Positions 1 to 6,394 of a DNA stretch of 6,420 nucleotides are shown one piece after another. The stretch comes from a bacterium. Its GTDB lineage: Bacteria; Verrucomicrobiota; Verrucomicrobiia; Chthoniobacterales; Terrimicrobiaceae. The notes beneath the pieces were generated by a model that was not told the DNA's origin, made no database searches, and was given only the letters and a program-made list of their open reading frames with translations. The translations under genes and the position numbers were made by a program. Position 1 is the stretch's first letter; each line of letters starts with the position of its first letter. The DNA is taken from assembly GCA_009920585.1 (NCBI GenBank), contig RFZT01000142.1, positions 1-6,420 on the forward strand, written 5' to 3'.

Positions 1-350
1 AGAAAGGCGGTAGTTGTTTTTCCATTCGTGCCTGTGATGCCGACCGTTTTGAGGCTGAGCGAGGGCTGGCTATGGAATGCGGCAGCGATGTCGGCCATGG
101 CTTTTCTGGCATCGGATACGAGAATTAACGGGCAATCGCTTTGGTCGATGGATTTTTCAGCAACGATGGCAGCAGCCCCCTTTTCAGCGGCCTGTGCGGC
201 AAATGCGGCTCCATCGTTGTTTTTTCCTGGGAGAGCAAAAAAAAGACATCCCTTTTCGGCTTTGCGCGAGTCGTAACAAAGGGATGTGATCTCGGGGTCG
301 GCGAGCCCTTGTGCGATTTCTGAAGATTTAAGAAGGGCGGTGAGTCGCAT
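1..350 (-). CDS. murE: MurE, UDP-MurNAc-tripeptide synthetase, N-terminal part (cut by window edge)
   Basis: This cytoplasmic ATP-dependent Mur ligase adds the third residue (meso-diaminopimelate or lysine) to UDP-MurNAc-L-Ala-D-Glu in peptidoglycan precursor synthesis. Reading the minus strand from the ATG at 350-348 gives 116 open residues that run off the window without a stop. The N-terminal Mur-ligase domain signature YDSRKAEKGCLFFALPG lies at residues 26-42. The ATP-binding P-loop GITGTNGKTTT starts at residue 104, with the catalytic-loop lysine at K111. The TGTNGKTTT form and the YDSRK signature fit MurE better than MurF, which usually has TGSSGKTT. The start lies 8 nt after the ftsI stop with no clear Shine-Dalgarno, so translation is probably coupled to ftsI. 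The regions that decide substrate choice (Dap or Lys) are outside the window. MurE identity is confident; the exact start less so. Confidence 0.93.
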   Translation of the reverse strand, partial: MRLTALLKSSEIAQGLADPEITSLCYDSRKAEKGCLFFALPGKNNDGAAFAAQAAEKGAAAIVAEKSIDQSDCPLILVSDARKAMADIAAAFHSQPSLSLKTVGITGTNGKTTTAF

Positions 351-358
351 ATGGCTTT

Positions 359-2125
359 TTAGTGGGTGGCCTCGTTCAATGTTTCGGCCTTAGCCATGGG
401 CATGTCTTGCAATGGAATTGGGGGAAGTGTCGGAGTCAGGTCAAAGTGGCGAGCGGCCTTTTCTGCGACGCGTGAAAAGACGGGGGCGGCAACAAGCCCA
501 CCGTAGTTCAAATTCGAAGCAATTTTGGCATCGTCCACCATGATCAGGCAAACAAAGCGCGGATCCTCGGCGGGCATGAATCCCACAAATGAAACCACGT
601 ATTTTCCAGCTGCATAGCCGCCCTTGGCGCTCACCTTTTGGGCTGTGCCGGTCTTTCCAGCCACCTCAAAGCCATTCACTCGAGCATAAGTGGCTGTACC
701 GCCAGGCTGGGTCACGCCAACGAGTGCATCGGCGATAAAGCGGGCCGTTTTTTCAGGAACCACTTCGCGGACAACCTTCGGAGCTTTCTCAAGAATCTTT
801 GTGCCATCTAGGTCTTCCACCGACTTAATGATATGCGGGGCCATCAGGTGTCCCCCATTGGCAATGACGGACATGCCCATCGTGATTTGGAGCGGAGTGA
901 CAGCTACGGACTGACCCATGGGCATGCGAGTGATCGTGAGTTTGTCCCATCGGGCCGGTGGGTGAACGAGGCCGCAGATTTCACCAGGAAGCTCAATTCC
1001 GTGGCGGTCACCGAAACCAAATTTCCGCACATACTCGTAGTATTTATCGCCTCCCATGAGCATGGCCATCTTTGCGGAGCCGATATTCGAGGATTTGACC
1101 AAGATCTCATGAACGTTCATGTCCCCGTACCCGTGGTGATCTTTCAAAATCTTTCCCCCATAGAGGAAGCGGCCATTTTCGCAAAAAATGCTGGTCTTTT
1201 CGTTCACGGTGCCCTCGTTCAAGGCGCCGGCGGCGACGACGATTTTGAATGTCGATCCCGGTTCTACCATATCAATGATGGCGCGGTTCTTCATCTGCTC
1301 GGGTTCGGCTTTTCCGGGCTCGTTGGGATTGAAACAGGGGCGGTTGGCCATGGCCAAAACTTCGCCTGTTTTTGGATCCAGAATGATTCCGGTGACCGTC
1401 TCCGGTTTGAGTTCTTTAAAAGTCTTATCGATTTCCTCTTCGAGGATCGACTGAAGGCTCATGTCAATCGAGAGGCGGATGTTTTTGCCATGAACGGGTT
1501 CCTCCTCGGCGCCCCTATAAAGCATGATTTCCTTGCCCGTCCGATCGCGCTCGATATAGCGATAGCCGTTTTTGCCAGCAAGGAGGCTATTCATGGTCAG
1601 TTCGATTCCTTGAATGCCTTTCCCTTCGTGATCCAAGAATCCCAGAACATGACCGAGTGATTCGCCGTTGGGATAAGTCCGAATGGCATCCTGTTCAAAG
1701 GTAACACCGCGCAATTTCGCTTTTTGCATGGCCGCATCGAGGTCCACATAGATTTCCTCTGGGACTTCCTTTTTGAGGACGATGTATTTCTTCTGCGAAG
1801 AAATCTTTTTAAGAACGTCCGCTTCTTTCAGTCCGAGAAATTGGGACGCGAGGGCGGCTACTGCGGCAGGGTTTTTGATGAGAGAGGCATCAGCAACAAC
1901 TGTTCGGACCGGCAAGTTTGAAGCAAGAATTTCCCCGTTTCGATCCAAAATCATACCCCGCTTGGCATGAATGATCTGGCGCATCAGATGTTTTTCGGCG
2001 GCGAGTTGTTTGTATTCTTTGTTTTTTGTGATGTGCAGATGTACAAGGCGAGCCGAGAAAATCGTGAATATGACGGCCACGATTCCACAGGCAAAAGCTA
2101 TGCGTATGCACTCAGGTCTCTTCAT
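359..2125 (-). CDS. ftsI: FtsI / PBP3-type septal peptidoglycan D,D-transpeptidase (class B PBP)
   Basis: This inner-membrane enzyme cross-links septal peptidoglycan and works with FtsW and the FtsQLB complex in the divisome. The 588-residue product has a short cytoplasmic N-terminus and one membrane anchor (about residues 6-31). The PBP-dimerisation domain begins with the RGMILDRNGEILA motif at residues 56-68. The transpeptidase domain occupies about residues 215-560. All three penicillin-binding motifs are intact: STFK at 291-294 (nucleophile S291), SSN at 345-347 and KTGT at 491-494. There are no C-terminal PASTA repeats; the protein ends in a short proline-rich tail. Its length matches E. 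coli FtsI. The ATG overlaps the ftsL-like stop as ATGA, and murE follows after 8 nt, so the three are almost certainly co-transcribed and translationally coupled. A sporulation-type SpoVD role is less likely without PASTA domains. The family assignment is very secure. Confidence 0.96.
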   Translation of the reverse strand: MKRPECIRIAFACGIVAVIFTIFSARLVHLHITKNKEYKQLAAEKHLMRQIIHAKRGMILDRNGEILASNLPVRTVVADASLIKNPAAVAALASQFLGLKEADVLKKISSQKKYIVLKKEVPEEIYVDLDAAMQKAKLRGVTFEQDAIRTYPNGESLGHVLGFLDHEGKGIQGIELTMNSLLAGKNGYRYIERDRTGKEIMLYRGAEEEPVHGKNIRLSIDMSLQSILEEEIDKTFKELKPETVTGIILDPKTGEVLAMANRPCFNPNEPGKAEPEQMKNRAIIDMVEPGSTFKIVVAAGALNEGTVNEKTSIFCENGRFLYGGKILKDHHGYGDMNVHEILVKSSNIGSAKMAMLMGGDKYYEYVRKFGFGDRHGIELPGEICGLVHPPARWDKLTITRMPMGQSVAVTPLQITMGMSVIANGGHLMAPHIIKSVEDLDGTKILEKAPKVVREVVPEKTARFIADALVGVTQPGGTATYARVNGFEVAGKTGTAQKVSAKGGYAAGKYVVSFVGFMPAEDPRFVCLIMVDDAKIASNLNYGGLVAAPVFSRVAEKAARHFDLTPTLPPIPLQDMPMAKAETLNEATH

Positions 2126-2496
2126 CTGGCCGCTCTTTCGTTGGATGCTGTCCGAAGAACTCCGTCTTCCATGGCTGGTGAGGCTGGGGTGAGACGGGCG
2201 ATTTTATCACCTGAGATTTGAACAACATGAAGCGATCCGTTCATCATCCCCTGTTGGAGAGCCCTGCGGGAGGATAACTCTGTGGTTTTAGCCAACAGAA
2301 CTTCATTTTCAGCGCGGATTTGTTTGATTCTTTTTTCAGTGAGTCGGATCTCTTCGCCTAACGCAAACTGCTGGTTTTTCAAATAAACATAGGAGAGTCC
2401 CAAAGCTCCCACTGTGACCGCAAAGGCGATAAACTTAATGGCTTTTGCTAGCTGAATTGGGTTCGAGCGAGTCTGAGGAGTGAGTGGTGAGTTCAT
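2122..2496 (-). CDS. ftsL: FtsL-like divisome protein (small bitopic membrane/coiled-coil protein)
   Basis: This is a 124-residue protein with a polar N-terminus, one membrane span (about residues 21-39) and then a charged heptad-like helix (about residues 41-80, rich in E, K, R and L) predicted to form a coiled coil. That is the topology of FtsL, which pairs with FtsB and recruits FtsQ and FtsWI at the division site. FtsL sequences diverge so much that topology and position are the main evidence. It sits exactly between rsmH and ftsI, the usual ftsL slot. The start is 8 nt after the rsmH stop and the stop overlaps the ftsI start as ATGA. There is no Shine-Dalgarno before the ATG, so coupling to rsmH is likely. 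The last 35 or so residues are low in recognisable features. It could formally be another small division or septum protein, but FtsL is the best reading. Confidence 0.78.
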   Translation of the reverse strand: MNSPLTPQTRSNPIQLAKAIKFIAFAVTVGALGLSYVYLKNQQFALGEEIRLTEKRIKQIRAENEVLLAKTTELSSRRALQQGMMNGSLHVVQISGDKIARLTPASPAMEDGVLRTASNERAAR

Positions 2497-2504
2497 GTGG
2501 GATT

Positions 2505-3485
2505 TTATATTTTTTCGACAACCCTCAGCTTGGCGCTACGGGCTCTCGGGTTCTGGTTGATTTCTGCTTCGCTGGCGGTGATGGGGTGGGTTGTCAGGAG
2601 CTTGAAAATGCGACTCGGATTGCGGCGCGGCGCTGTCCACTCTGGGCGGTCAATCCACTCTCGGCTTTGCTCGCGGAAGTAGACCTTGGCGATCCTGTCC
2701 TCAAGCGAGTGGAACGTAAGAATGGCCAAGCGTGCCCCAGGAGCGAGCAGGGGCGGGATTTCAAGCAGAGCTTCCCTCAGAGCATGGAGCTCATCATTCA
2801 CATGAATTCTTAAAGCCTGAAAAATCTTAGTGGCTGGATGCCGAGGGCCACGGCGAGGTGATACCATCGTCACGGCTTCCGTGAGGTCAAAGGTCGTCTG
2901 GAATGGCTTGGATTCTCTAATTTCTCCGATTTTCGCCGCAATCTGCCGCGCGAATGGTTCTTCCCCATATTCTTTGAAGATCCGGGTGAGTTCGGAGACT
3001 GGCAGCGTGTTGACGGCATCGGCGGCGGTCAATGCGGCGCGCGGGCTCATCCTCATGTCCAGTGGGCCATTTTGCATGAGGGAAAATCCTCTTTCGGCCG
3101 CGTCCAATTGGTGGGAGGAGACGCCGATATCAAGCAAAGCGCCATTCAACAGCCGATCTTCTCCCAGGCTGTCTAAAGCCGCTGGGGCTTTGCTGAAATT
3201 GGATTCAACCAAGCGCGATTTTGTGCCGAAATGGGCCAAGCGTTTTTGACATTCTGCCAAGGCCTCTGGATCCTGATCCAATGAGATCACTTCCGCGCCG
3301 GCTTCGAGCATCAGATTGGTGTGACCGCCTCCGCCGGCAGTGCCGTCGAGCAGGAGCATGCCTAGCGCTGGACGCAAATATGCCTTCACCTGCTCGGCCA
3401 TGACCGGAAGATGGTAGGGCAACCTCGCTTGGCTAGAAGGAGTGGATGTCATGCCTAAAAAATTGTCGCAATCTAAGTTTCTCAT
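2505..3485 (-). CDS. rsmH: RsmH (MraW), 16S rRNA (cytosine-1402-N4)-methyltransferase
   Basis: This cytoplasmic SAM-dependent enzyme makes N4-methylcytidine at C1402 in the ribosomal P site. The 326-residue product is near the usual length (E. coli 313). Visible motifs include the SAM-binding loop DGTAGGGGH at residues 47-55, the acidic end of the next strand (SLDQD, 68-72), DIGVSSHQLD at 119-128 followed by RGFS, the conserved TFHSLEDR at 257-264, and the C-terminal NPRARSAKLR around 312-321. The start at 3485 is preferred because a GGAG lies 5 nt upstream. An internal ATG at 3452 (Met12) starts nearer to the conserved PYHLPVM segment but has a poorer ribosome site, and residues 1-11 look non-conserved. 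It follows mraZ after an unusually long 111-nt gap and precedes the ftsL-like gene by 8 nt. The identity is very secure. Confidence 0.96.
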   Translation of the reverse strand: MRNLDCDNFLGMTSTPSSQARLPYHLPVMAEQVKAYLRPALGMLLLDGTAGGGGHTNLMLEAGAEVISLDQDPEALAECQKRLAHFGTKSRLVESNFSKAPAALDSLGEDRLLNGALLDIGVSSHQLDAAERGFSLMQNGPLDMRMSPRAALTAADAVNTLPVSELTRIFKEYGEEPFARQIAAKIGEIRESKPFQTTFDLTEAVTMVSPRRGPRHPATKIFQALRIHVNDELHALREALLEIPPLLAPGARLAILTFHSLEDRIAKVYFREQSREWIDRPEWTAPRRNPSRIFKLLTTHPITASEAEINQNPRARSAKLRVVEKI

Positions 3486-3490
3486 AGGTT

Positions 3491-3494
3491 CTCC
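3491..3494 (-). promoter_or_regulatory. Shine-Dalgarno of rsmH
   Basis: GGAG on the minus strand with a 5-nt spacer (AACCT) before the ATG at 3485. It decides between this start and the internal ATG at 3452. It is the only strong Shine-Dalgarno before any gene in the window. Confidence 0.7.
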
Positions 3495-3596
3495 AAGTGC
3501 GATGGATACTGGGCCTGCTGATGAGCGATTTGCTCGTTCGCATGGTTTGATCAGTTTCCTTCCATCTTCATTTGTTGCCTTTCATTTTCATCAAAA

Positions 3597-4049
3597 TCAC
3601 AAGCCGATATCGACGGCGACGCGCTGATAAATTTCCGCATTGGCTTCGCAGGCGGCCGAGTGGCGCTGCTTCGACCAGATTTCAAAGCGTCTTCCCGCTC
3701 CAATAAAAACAATCTCCCCAGTCAGGTCGGCAGCCGTGGCGTGCGAGTCAGGAACGAGTACGCGCCCTTGCTTGTCGGGACACACTTTGTGGGCCGCACT
3801 GAAAAATTGGCGAATCGCCTGGCGCTTTTCTTGGGCGGATGCCCCGGAATTCAAAATCCGTTGCTCGGTCGCGTGGAATTCCCCAGGAGGCATGACCATC
3901 AGGTAACCTTCCTGTGGATGTGGGATTACAAAAAACTCGGTGGCTTCCGAGGTTACCCATGCCGATGGGATCGCCGCACGCTTCTTGGCGTCCAACGCTC
4001 TCTCATAAGTCCCCGAATACAGGGGCGCTAATGGGGTTTCTGGCGGCAT
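3597..4049 (-). CDS. mraZ: MraZ, dcw-cluster transcriptional regulator
   Basis: MraZ is an AbrB-like ring-forming DNA-binding protein that represses its own operon in E. coli. Starting at the ATG at 4049 gives 150 residues, the normal family length. Both diagnostic DXXXR motifs are intact: DAKKR at residues 20-24 and DKQGR at 92-96. They lie in the family contexts SGTYERALDAKKRAAIP and CPDKQGRVLVP, one in each of the two repeated MraZ domains. The open frame extends upstream to a TTG at 4118. That extension would run through the TGGGN operator repeats and would add 23 residues before the conserved start, so it is rejected. No Shine-Dalgarno precedes the ATG, and the transcript may have a very short leader. 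It is the first gene of the dcw cluster, 111 nt ahead of rsmH. The family is secure; the start is likely. Confidence 0.94.
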   Translation of the reverse strand: MPPETPLAPLYSGTYERALDAKKRAAIPSAWVTSEATEFFVIPHPQEGYLMVMPPGEFHATEQRILNSGASAQEKRQAIRQFFSAAHKVCPDKQGRVLVPDSHATAADLTGEIVFIGAGRRFEIWSKQRHSAACEANAEIYQRVAVDIGL

Positions 4050-4062
4050 TTTATTAGGTTTG

Positions 4063-4093
4063 ATTAGACAAAATTCACCACGGGGACCCACAA
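4063..4093 (-). promoter_or_regulatory. Candidate mraZ promoter
   Basis: On the minus strand TCTAAT (4068-4063) matches five of six bases of a sigma-70 -10 box. TTGTGG (4093-4088) could be a -35, but with a long 19-nt spacer. Initiation about 7 nt after the -10 would leave only some 7 nt before the mraZ ATG. The -35 side overlaps the third TGGGN repeat, which would suit repression by MraZ. An alternative is TTGCTA (4118-4113) with the poor -10 TAATTG 16 nt later. The choice between them is open. Confidence 0.3.
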
Positions 4094-4110
4094 TTACCCA
4101 CTTTTCCCCA
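4086..4110 (-). promoter_or_regulatory. MraZ operator: three TGGGN direct repeats with 10-bp period
   Basis: Reading the minus strand, TGGGG (4110-4106), TGGGT (4100-4096) and TGGGT (4090-4086) follow each other with 5-nt spacers, one per helical turn. A degenerate fourth unit, TGGTG, sits in register at 4080-4076. In E. coli, MraZ binds three TGGGN repeats with 5-nt spacers upstream of mraZ and represses the operon. Here the array ends 36 nt before the mraZ ATG, so autoregulation is the natural inference. The repeat arrangement is seen directly; binding is inferred. Confidence 0.8.
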
Positions 4111-4119
4111 TTTAGCAAT

Positions 4120-4139
4120 GGATTTTTTTGGATTTTTTT
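4120..4139. repeat. Two tandem GGATTTTTTT units (phased A-tracts)
   Basis: A perfect 10-bp tandem duplication on the plus strand; on the minus strand it reads as two seven-A tracts one helical turn apart. It lies just upstream of the MraZ operator. Phased A-tracts bend DNA, and A-rich DNA upstream of a promoter can act as an UP element, so it may boost mraZ transcription. It could also be chance low complexity. Confidence 0.55.
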
Positions 4140-4183
4140 CGGGTGAGTTGGGAGTTTTTCATGGATGGGTCTTTTTTTATCGA

Positions 4184-4213
4184 TTGACCTGTGCGCGAAC
4201 CTGCGAGAAGCAT
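4184..4213 (+). promoter_or_regulatory. Candidate thiC promoter
   Basis: TTGACC (4184-4189) matches five of six bases of a -35 box. After 18 nt the only possible -10 is AAGCAT (4208-4213), a poor match. The predicted start near 4220 falls just at the 5' edge of the riboswitch aptamer, which is what a TPP-riboswitch transcript needs. The position argues for it; the weak -10 argues against. Confidence 0.35.
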
Positions 4214-4218
4214 GGAGA

Positions 4219-4317
4219 TGTGCAGGGGAGCCTATGATGGGCTGAGAGTTCCAGTGCGGTCATTCGCGACTGGGAGACCCTTTGAACCTGAAACGGATCA
4301 CACCGGCGTAGGGAGCA
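4219..4317 (+). ncRNA. TPP riboswitch (thi-box) aptamer upstream of thiC
   Basis: This leader RNA binds thiamine diphosphate and lowers thiamine-gene expression. The conserved blocks appear in order: GGGGAGCC (4225-4232), the pyrimidine-binding CTGAGAG (4242-4248), ACCCTTTGAACCTG (4277-4290), and the 3' core CCGGCGTAGGGA (4303-4314). Pairings that can be drawn are P1 TGC/GCA (4221-4223 with 4315-4317), P2 AGGG/CCCT (4224-4227 with 4278-4281), and P3 AGCC/GGCT (4229-4232 with 4240-4243). An optional P3a hairpin, CCAGTGCG with CGC and ACTGG (4251-4273), is present. P4 CCT/AGG and P5 CGG/CCG close the diphosphate-binding arm. P1 is short at three pairs. It sits directly in front of thiC, the commonest TPP riboswitch target. 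The assignment is secure; the exact ends are approximate. Confidence 0.95.
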
Positions 4318-4318
4318 G

Positions 4319-4345
4319 CAAAGACAGTATGGTTTAGTGTCTTTG
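4319..4345 (+). promoter_or_regulatory. Perfect 8-bp hairpin after the TPP aptamer (possible expression platform)
   Basis: CAAAGACA (4319-4326) pairs perfectly with TGTCTTTG (4338-4345) around an 11-nt loop, beginning two bases after the aptamer. It is not followed by a U-run, so it is not itself a normal intrinsic terminator. A U6 tract does occur 21 nt later (4367-4372). It may be part of the switching structure. Confidence 0.4.
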
Positions 4346-4370
4346 GTGGCTTCTCACTGGTGATTCTTTT

Positions 4371-6389
4371 TTGGCGAAAGCACATTCAGTCGAACAAATC
4401 CAACAACCACCGAAAATGATCGCACCCGTAGACGCATTTGAACCCAAGAGCAGTGACCCCCTTCCGAATTCCAAGCGAACATATGTTTCTGGGGTCCTCC
4501 ATCCCGATGTTCGAGTGCCAATGAGGGAGATCAGCCTTTCAGACACGAAGCGCATGGATGGCTCGATTGAGAATAATGAGCCTGTCCGCGTTTATGATGC
4601 TTCGGGACCTTGGGGCGATGAGGCTTTTGACGGAGATGTGGAAAATGGTCTTCCTGCCCTGCGTGCCGCTTGGATCCAATCCAGAGGCGATGTTGAGGAG
4701 TATGCCGGACGCGAAATCAAACCGCAGGACAACGGTTATCTGACCCGCGTCCACGCGGAATATGCGAGCAACGCTGAGCGCAATAGGTTGGTGGAGTTTC
4801 CTGGGCTCCGCCGCAAGCCGCTTCGCGCCTCGGCGGGCCATCCCGTCACGCAATTGTGGTATGCCCGCCAAGGTGTGATCACTCCCGAAATGGAATTCAT
4901 CGCCATCCGTGAAAATATGGGACGTGCCAAAATTGCTGATCTGGCAGACGACATCGCTCGGAACCATCTCGACAAGCAGCACGCTGGTTCCACGCAAATA
5001 TCGAACTCCCCGACTGGGAGCACGGATTACACTCCTTCCATCTTTCGTCGTTTTCCTCAGCGCATTCCCAACGAGATCACGCCTGAATTTGTGCGCTCCG
5101 AAGTTGCTGCCGGTCGAGCCATCATCCCAGCAAACATCAATCATCCCGAGCTTGAGCCGATGATTATCGGTCGGAATTTCTTGGTGAAAATCAACGCGAA
5201 CATCGGCAATAGTGCTGTGGCATCCAGTATTGATGAGGAAGTCGAGAAGATGCGATGGGCGACGAAGTGGGGCGCGGATACCGTCATGGATCTTTCCACC
5301 GGAAAAAATATCCACGCCACGCGCGAATGGATCCTACGCAATTCTCCAGTTCCGATCGGCACGGTTCCCATCTATCAAGCCTTGGAAAAAGTCGGTGGAA
5401 AGGCAGAGGATCTGACTTGGGAAATCTTCCGTGACACGCTCATTGAGCAAGCCGAGCAGGGAGTCGACTACTTCACGATTCACGCCGGCGTTCTCTTGCG
5501 ATTTGTGCCGCTCACGGCGCGCCGCATGACTGGTATTGTTTCGCGCGGCGGCAGCATCATGGCAAAGTGGTGTCTGTCCCATCACAAAGAGAATTTCCTC
5601 TACACGCATTGGGATGATATCTGCGACATCATGGCCGCGTACGACGTGAGCTTCAGTATTGGTGATGGTTTGCGGCCCGGCTCGATCGCCGATGCAAATG
5701 ACCAAGCTCAATTTGGTGAACTTCAGGTTCAGGGTGAACTCACCGAGCGTGCGTGGGCCAAGGGAGTGCAAGTCATGAACGAGGGCCCTGGTCACGTGCC
5801 AATGCACATGATTGAGGAAAATATGGCCAAGCAACTCGAGTGGTGCCATGAGGCGCCCTTCTATACCCTCGGGCCGCTTACGACGGATATCGCTCCGGGC
5901 TACGACCACATTACAAGTGGCATTGGTGCGGCAATGATTGGATGGTACGGTTGCGCGATGCTCTGCTACGTCACACCGAAAGAGCATCTCGGACTGCCGA
6001 ATAAAAAAGACGTTAAGGACGGCGTGATCACCTACAAGATTGCGGCCCATGCGGCTGACCTCGCGAAGGGACACCCCGGCTCGCAATACCGCGACAACGC
6101 CATATCTAAGTCCCGCTTCGAATTTCGCTGGGAAGACCAATTCAATCTCGGCCTTGATCCTGTAACAGCGCGAGAATTTCATGATGAAACCCTGCCGCAG
6201 GATGGGGCTAAGACGGCGCATTTTTGCTCCATGTGTGGCCCGCATTTTTGCTCGATGAAGATCACGGAAGACGTCCGTAAATATGCGGCTGAACAAGGTA
6301 TCGCCGAAGACGAGGCGCTTCAGCAGGGCATGGATGCGAAGGCCAAGGAATTCGTTGAAACGGGAGCCGAGGTCTACGTCAAAGCGTAG
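4371..6389 (+). CDS. thiC: ThiC, phosphomethylpyrimidine (HMP-P) synthase
   Basis: ThiC is a radical-SAM enzyme that rearranges aminoimidazole ribotide into hydroxymethylpyrimidine phosphate, the pyrimidine half of thiamine. The 672-residue frame contains the family landmarks PNSKRTYVSG (32-41), ARQGVITPEMEFIAIRENMG (165-184), IIPANINHPE (251-260), IGRNFLVKINANIGNSA (266-282), MAKWCLSHHKENF (397-409), GDGLRPGS (431-438), EGPGHVP (471-477) and TTDIAPGYDHI (504-514). The C-terminal CX2CX4C iron-sulfur ligands are C619, C622 and C627. It is longer than E. coli ThiC (631), partly from extra residues around 187-232. Only two in-frame starts exist after the upstream TAG at 4335: TTG at 4371 and ATG at 4416 (Met16). 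Neither has a Shine-Dalgarno, and conserved sequence begins after both. A TPP riboswitch precedes it. The identity is very secure; the start is uncertain. Confidence 0.96.
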   Translation: MAKAHSVEQIQQPPKMIAPVDAFEPKSSDPLPNSKRTYVSGVLHPDVRVPMREISLSDTKRMDGSIENNEPVRVYDASGPWGDEAFDGDVENGLPALRAAWIQSRGDVEEYAGREIKPQDNGYLTRVHAEYASNAERNRLVEFPGLRRKPLRASAGHPVTQLWYARQGVITPEMEFIAIRENMGRAKIADLADDIARNHLDKQHAGSTQISNSPTGSTDYTPSIFRRFPQRIPNEITPEFVRSEVAAGRAIIPANINHPELEPMIIGRNFLVKINANIGNSAVASSIDEEVEKMRWATKWGADTVMDLSTGKNIHATREWILRNSPVPIGTVPIYQALEKVGGKAEDLTWEIFRDTLIEQAEQGVDYFTIHAGVLLRFVPLTARRMTGIVSRGGSIMAKWCLSHHKENFLYTHWDDICDIMAAYDVSFSIGDGLRPGSIADANDQAQFGELQVQGELTERAWAKGVQVMNEGPGHVPMHMIEENMAKQLEWCHEAPFYTLGPLTTDIAPGYDHITSGIGAAMIGWYGCAMLCYVTPKEHLGLPNKKDVKDGVITYKIAAHAADLAKGHPGSQYRDNAISKSRFEFRWEDQFNLGLDPVTAREFHDETLPQDGAKTAHFCSMCGPHFCSMKITEDVRKYAAEQGIAEDEALQQGMDAKAKEFVETGAEVYVKA

Positions 6390-6394
6390 ATCTT

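Larger units (their letters stand above)
4050..4370. other. Divergent regulatory interval between mraZ and thiC
   Basis: This 321-bp stretch carries no gene. From the mraZ side it holds a candidate mraZ promoter, the TGGGN operator array, phased A-tracts, a candidate thiC promoter, the TPP riboswitch and the thiC leader hairpin. Between 4140 and 4183 I see only T-rich sequence and two unphased TGGG copies on the plus strand. The in-frame TTG extension of mraZ reaches into it (to 4118) but is not considered coding. Confidence 0.7.

Noticed and set aside
833..1660. 275-residue open frame on the plus strand antisense to ftsI
   Set aside because: It overlaps the secure ftsI gene entirely, has no recognisable domain and has the composition of a reverse-complement shadow.
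3434..3543. 36-codon frame from the ATG at 3543 (minus) overlapping the start of rsmH
   Set aside because: No close Shine-Dalgarno, basic low-information sequence, and out of frame with the well-supported rsmH.
4050..4118. N-terminal extension of MraZ from the TTG at 4118
   Set aside because: It runs through the TGGGN operator array and adds 23 residues absent from the family; the ATG at 4049 gives the normal length.
4149..4170. Two further TGGGN copies on the plus strand (4149-4153 and 4166-4170)
   Set aside because: They are 17 bp apart and on the opposite strand, so they do not fit the 10-bp register of an MraZ array.
4354..4363. TCACTGGTGA near-palindrome in the thiC leader
   Set aside because: Only two bases lie between the arms, too short for an RNA loop. 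It is better read as part of the possible alternative riboswitch pairing.
4539..5315. 258-residue open frame antisense to thiC
   Set aside because: Same reason: fully contained within thiC with no protein-level signature.
5334..6296. 320-residue open frame antisense to thiC
   Set aside because: It mirrors a highly conserved thiC region with rare stops in the opposite strand. It has no domain, no plausible ribosome site and no neighbour support.
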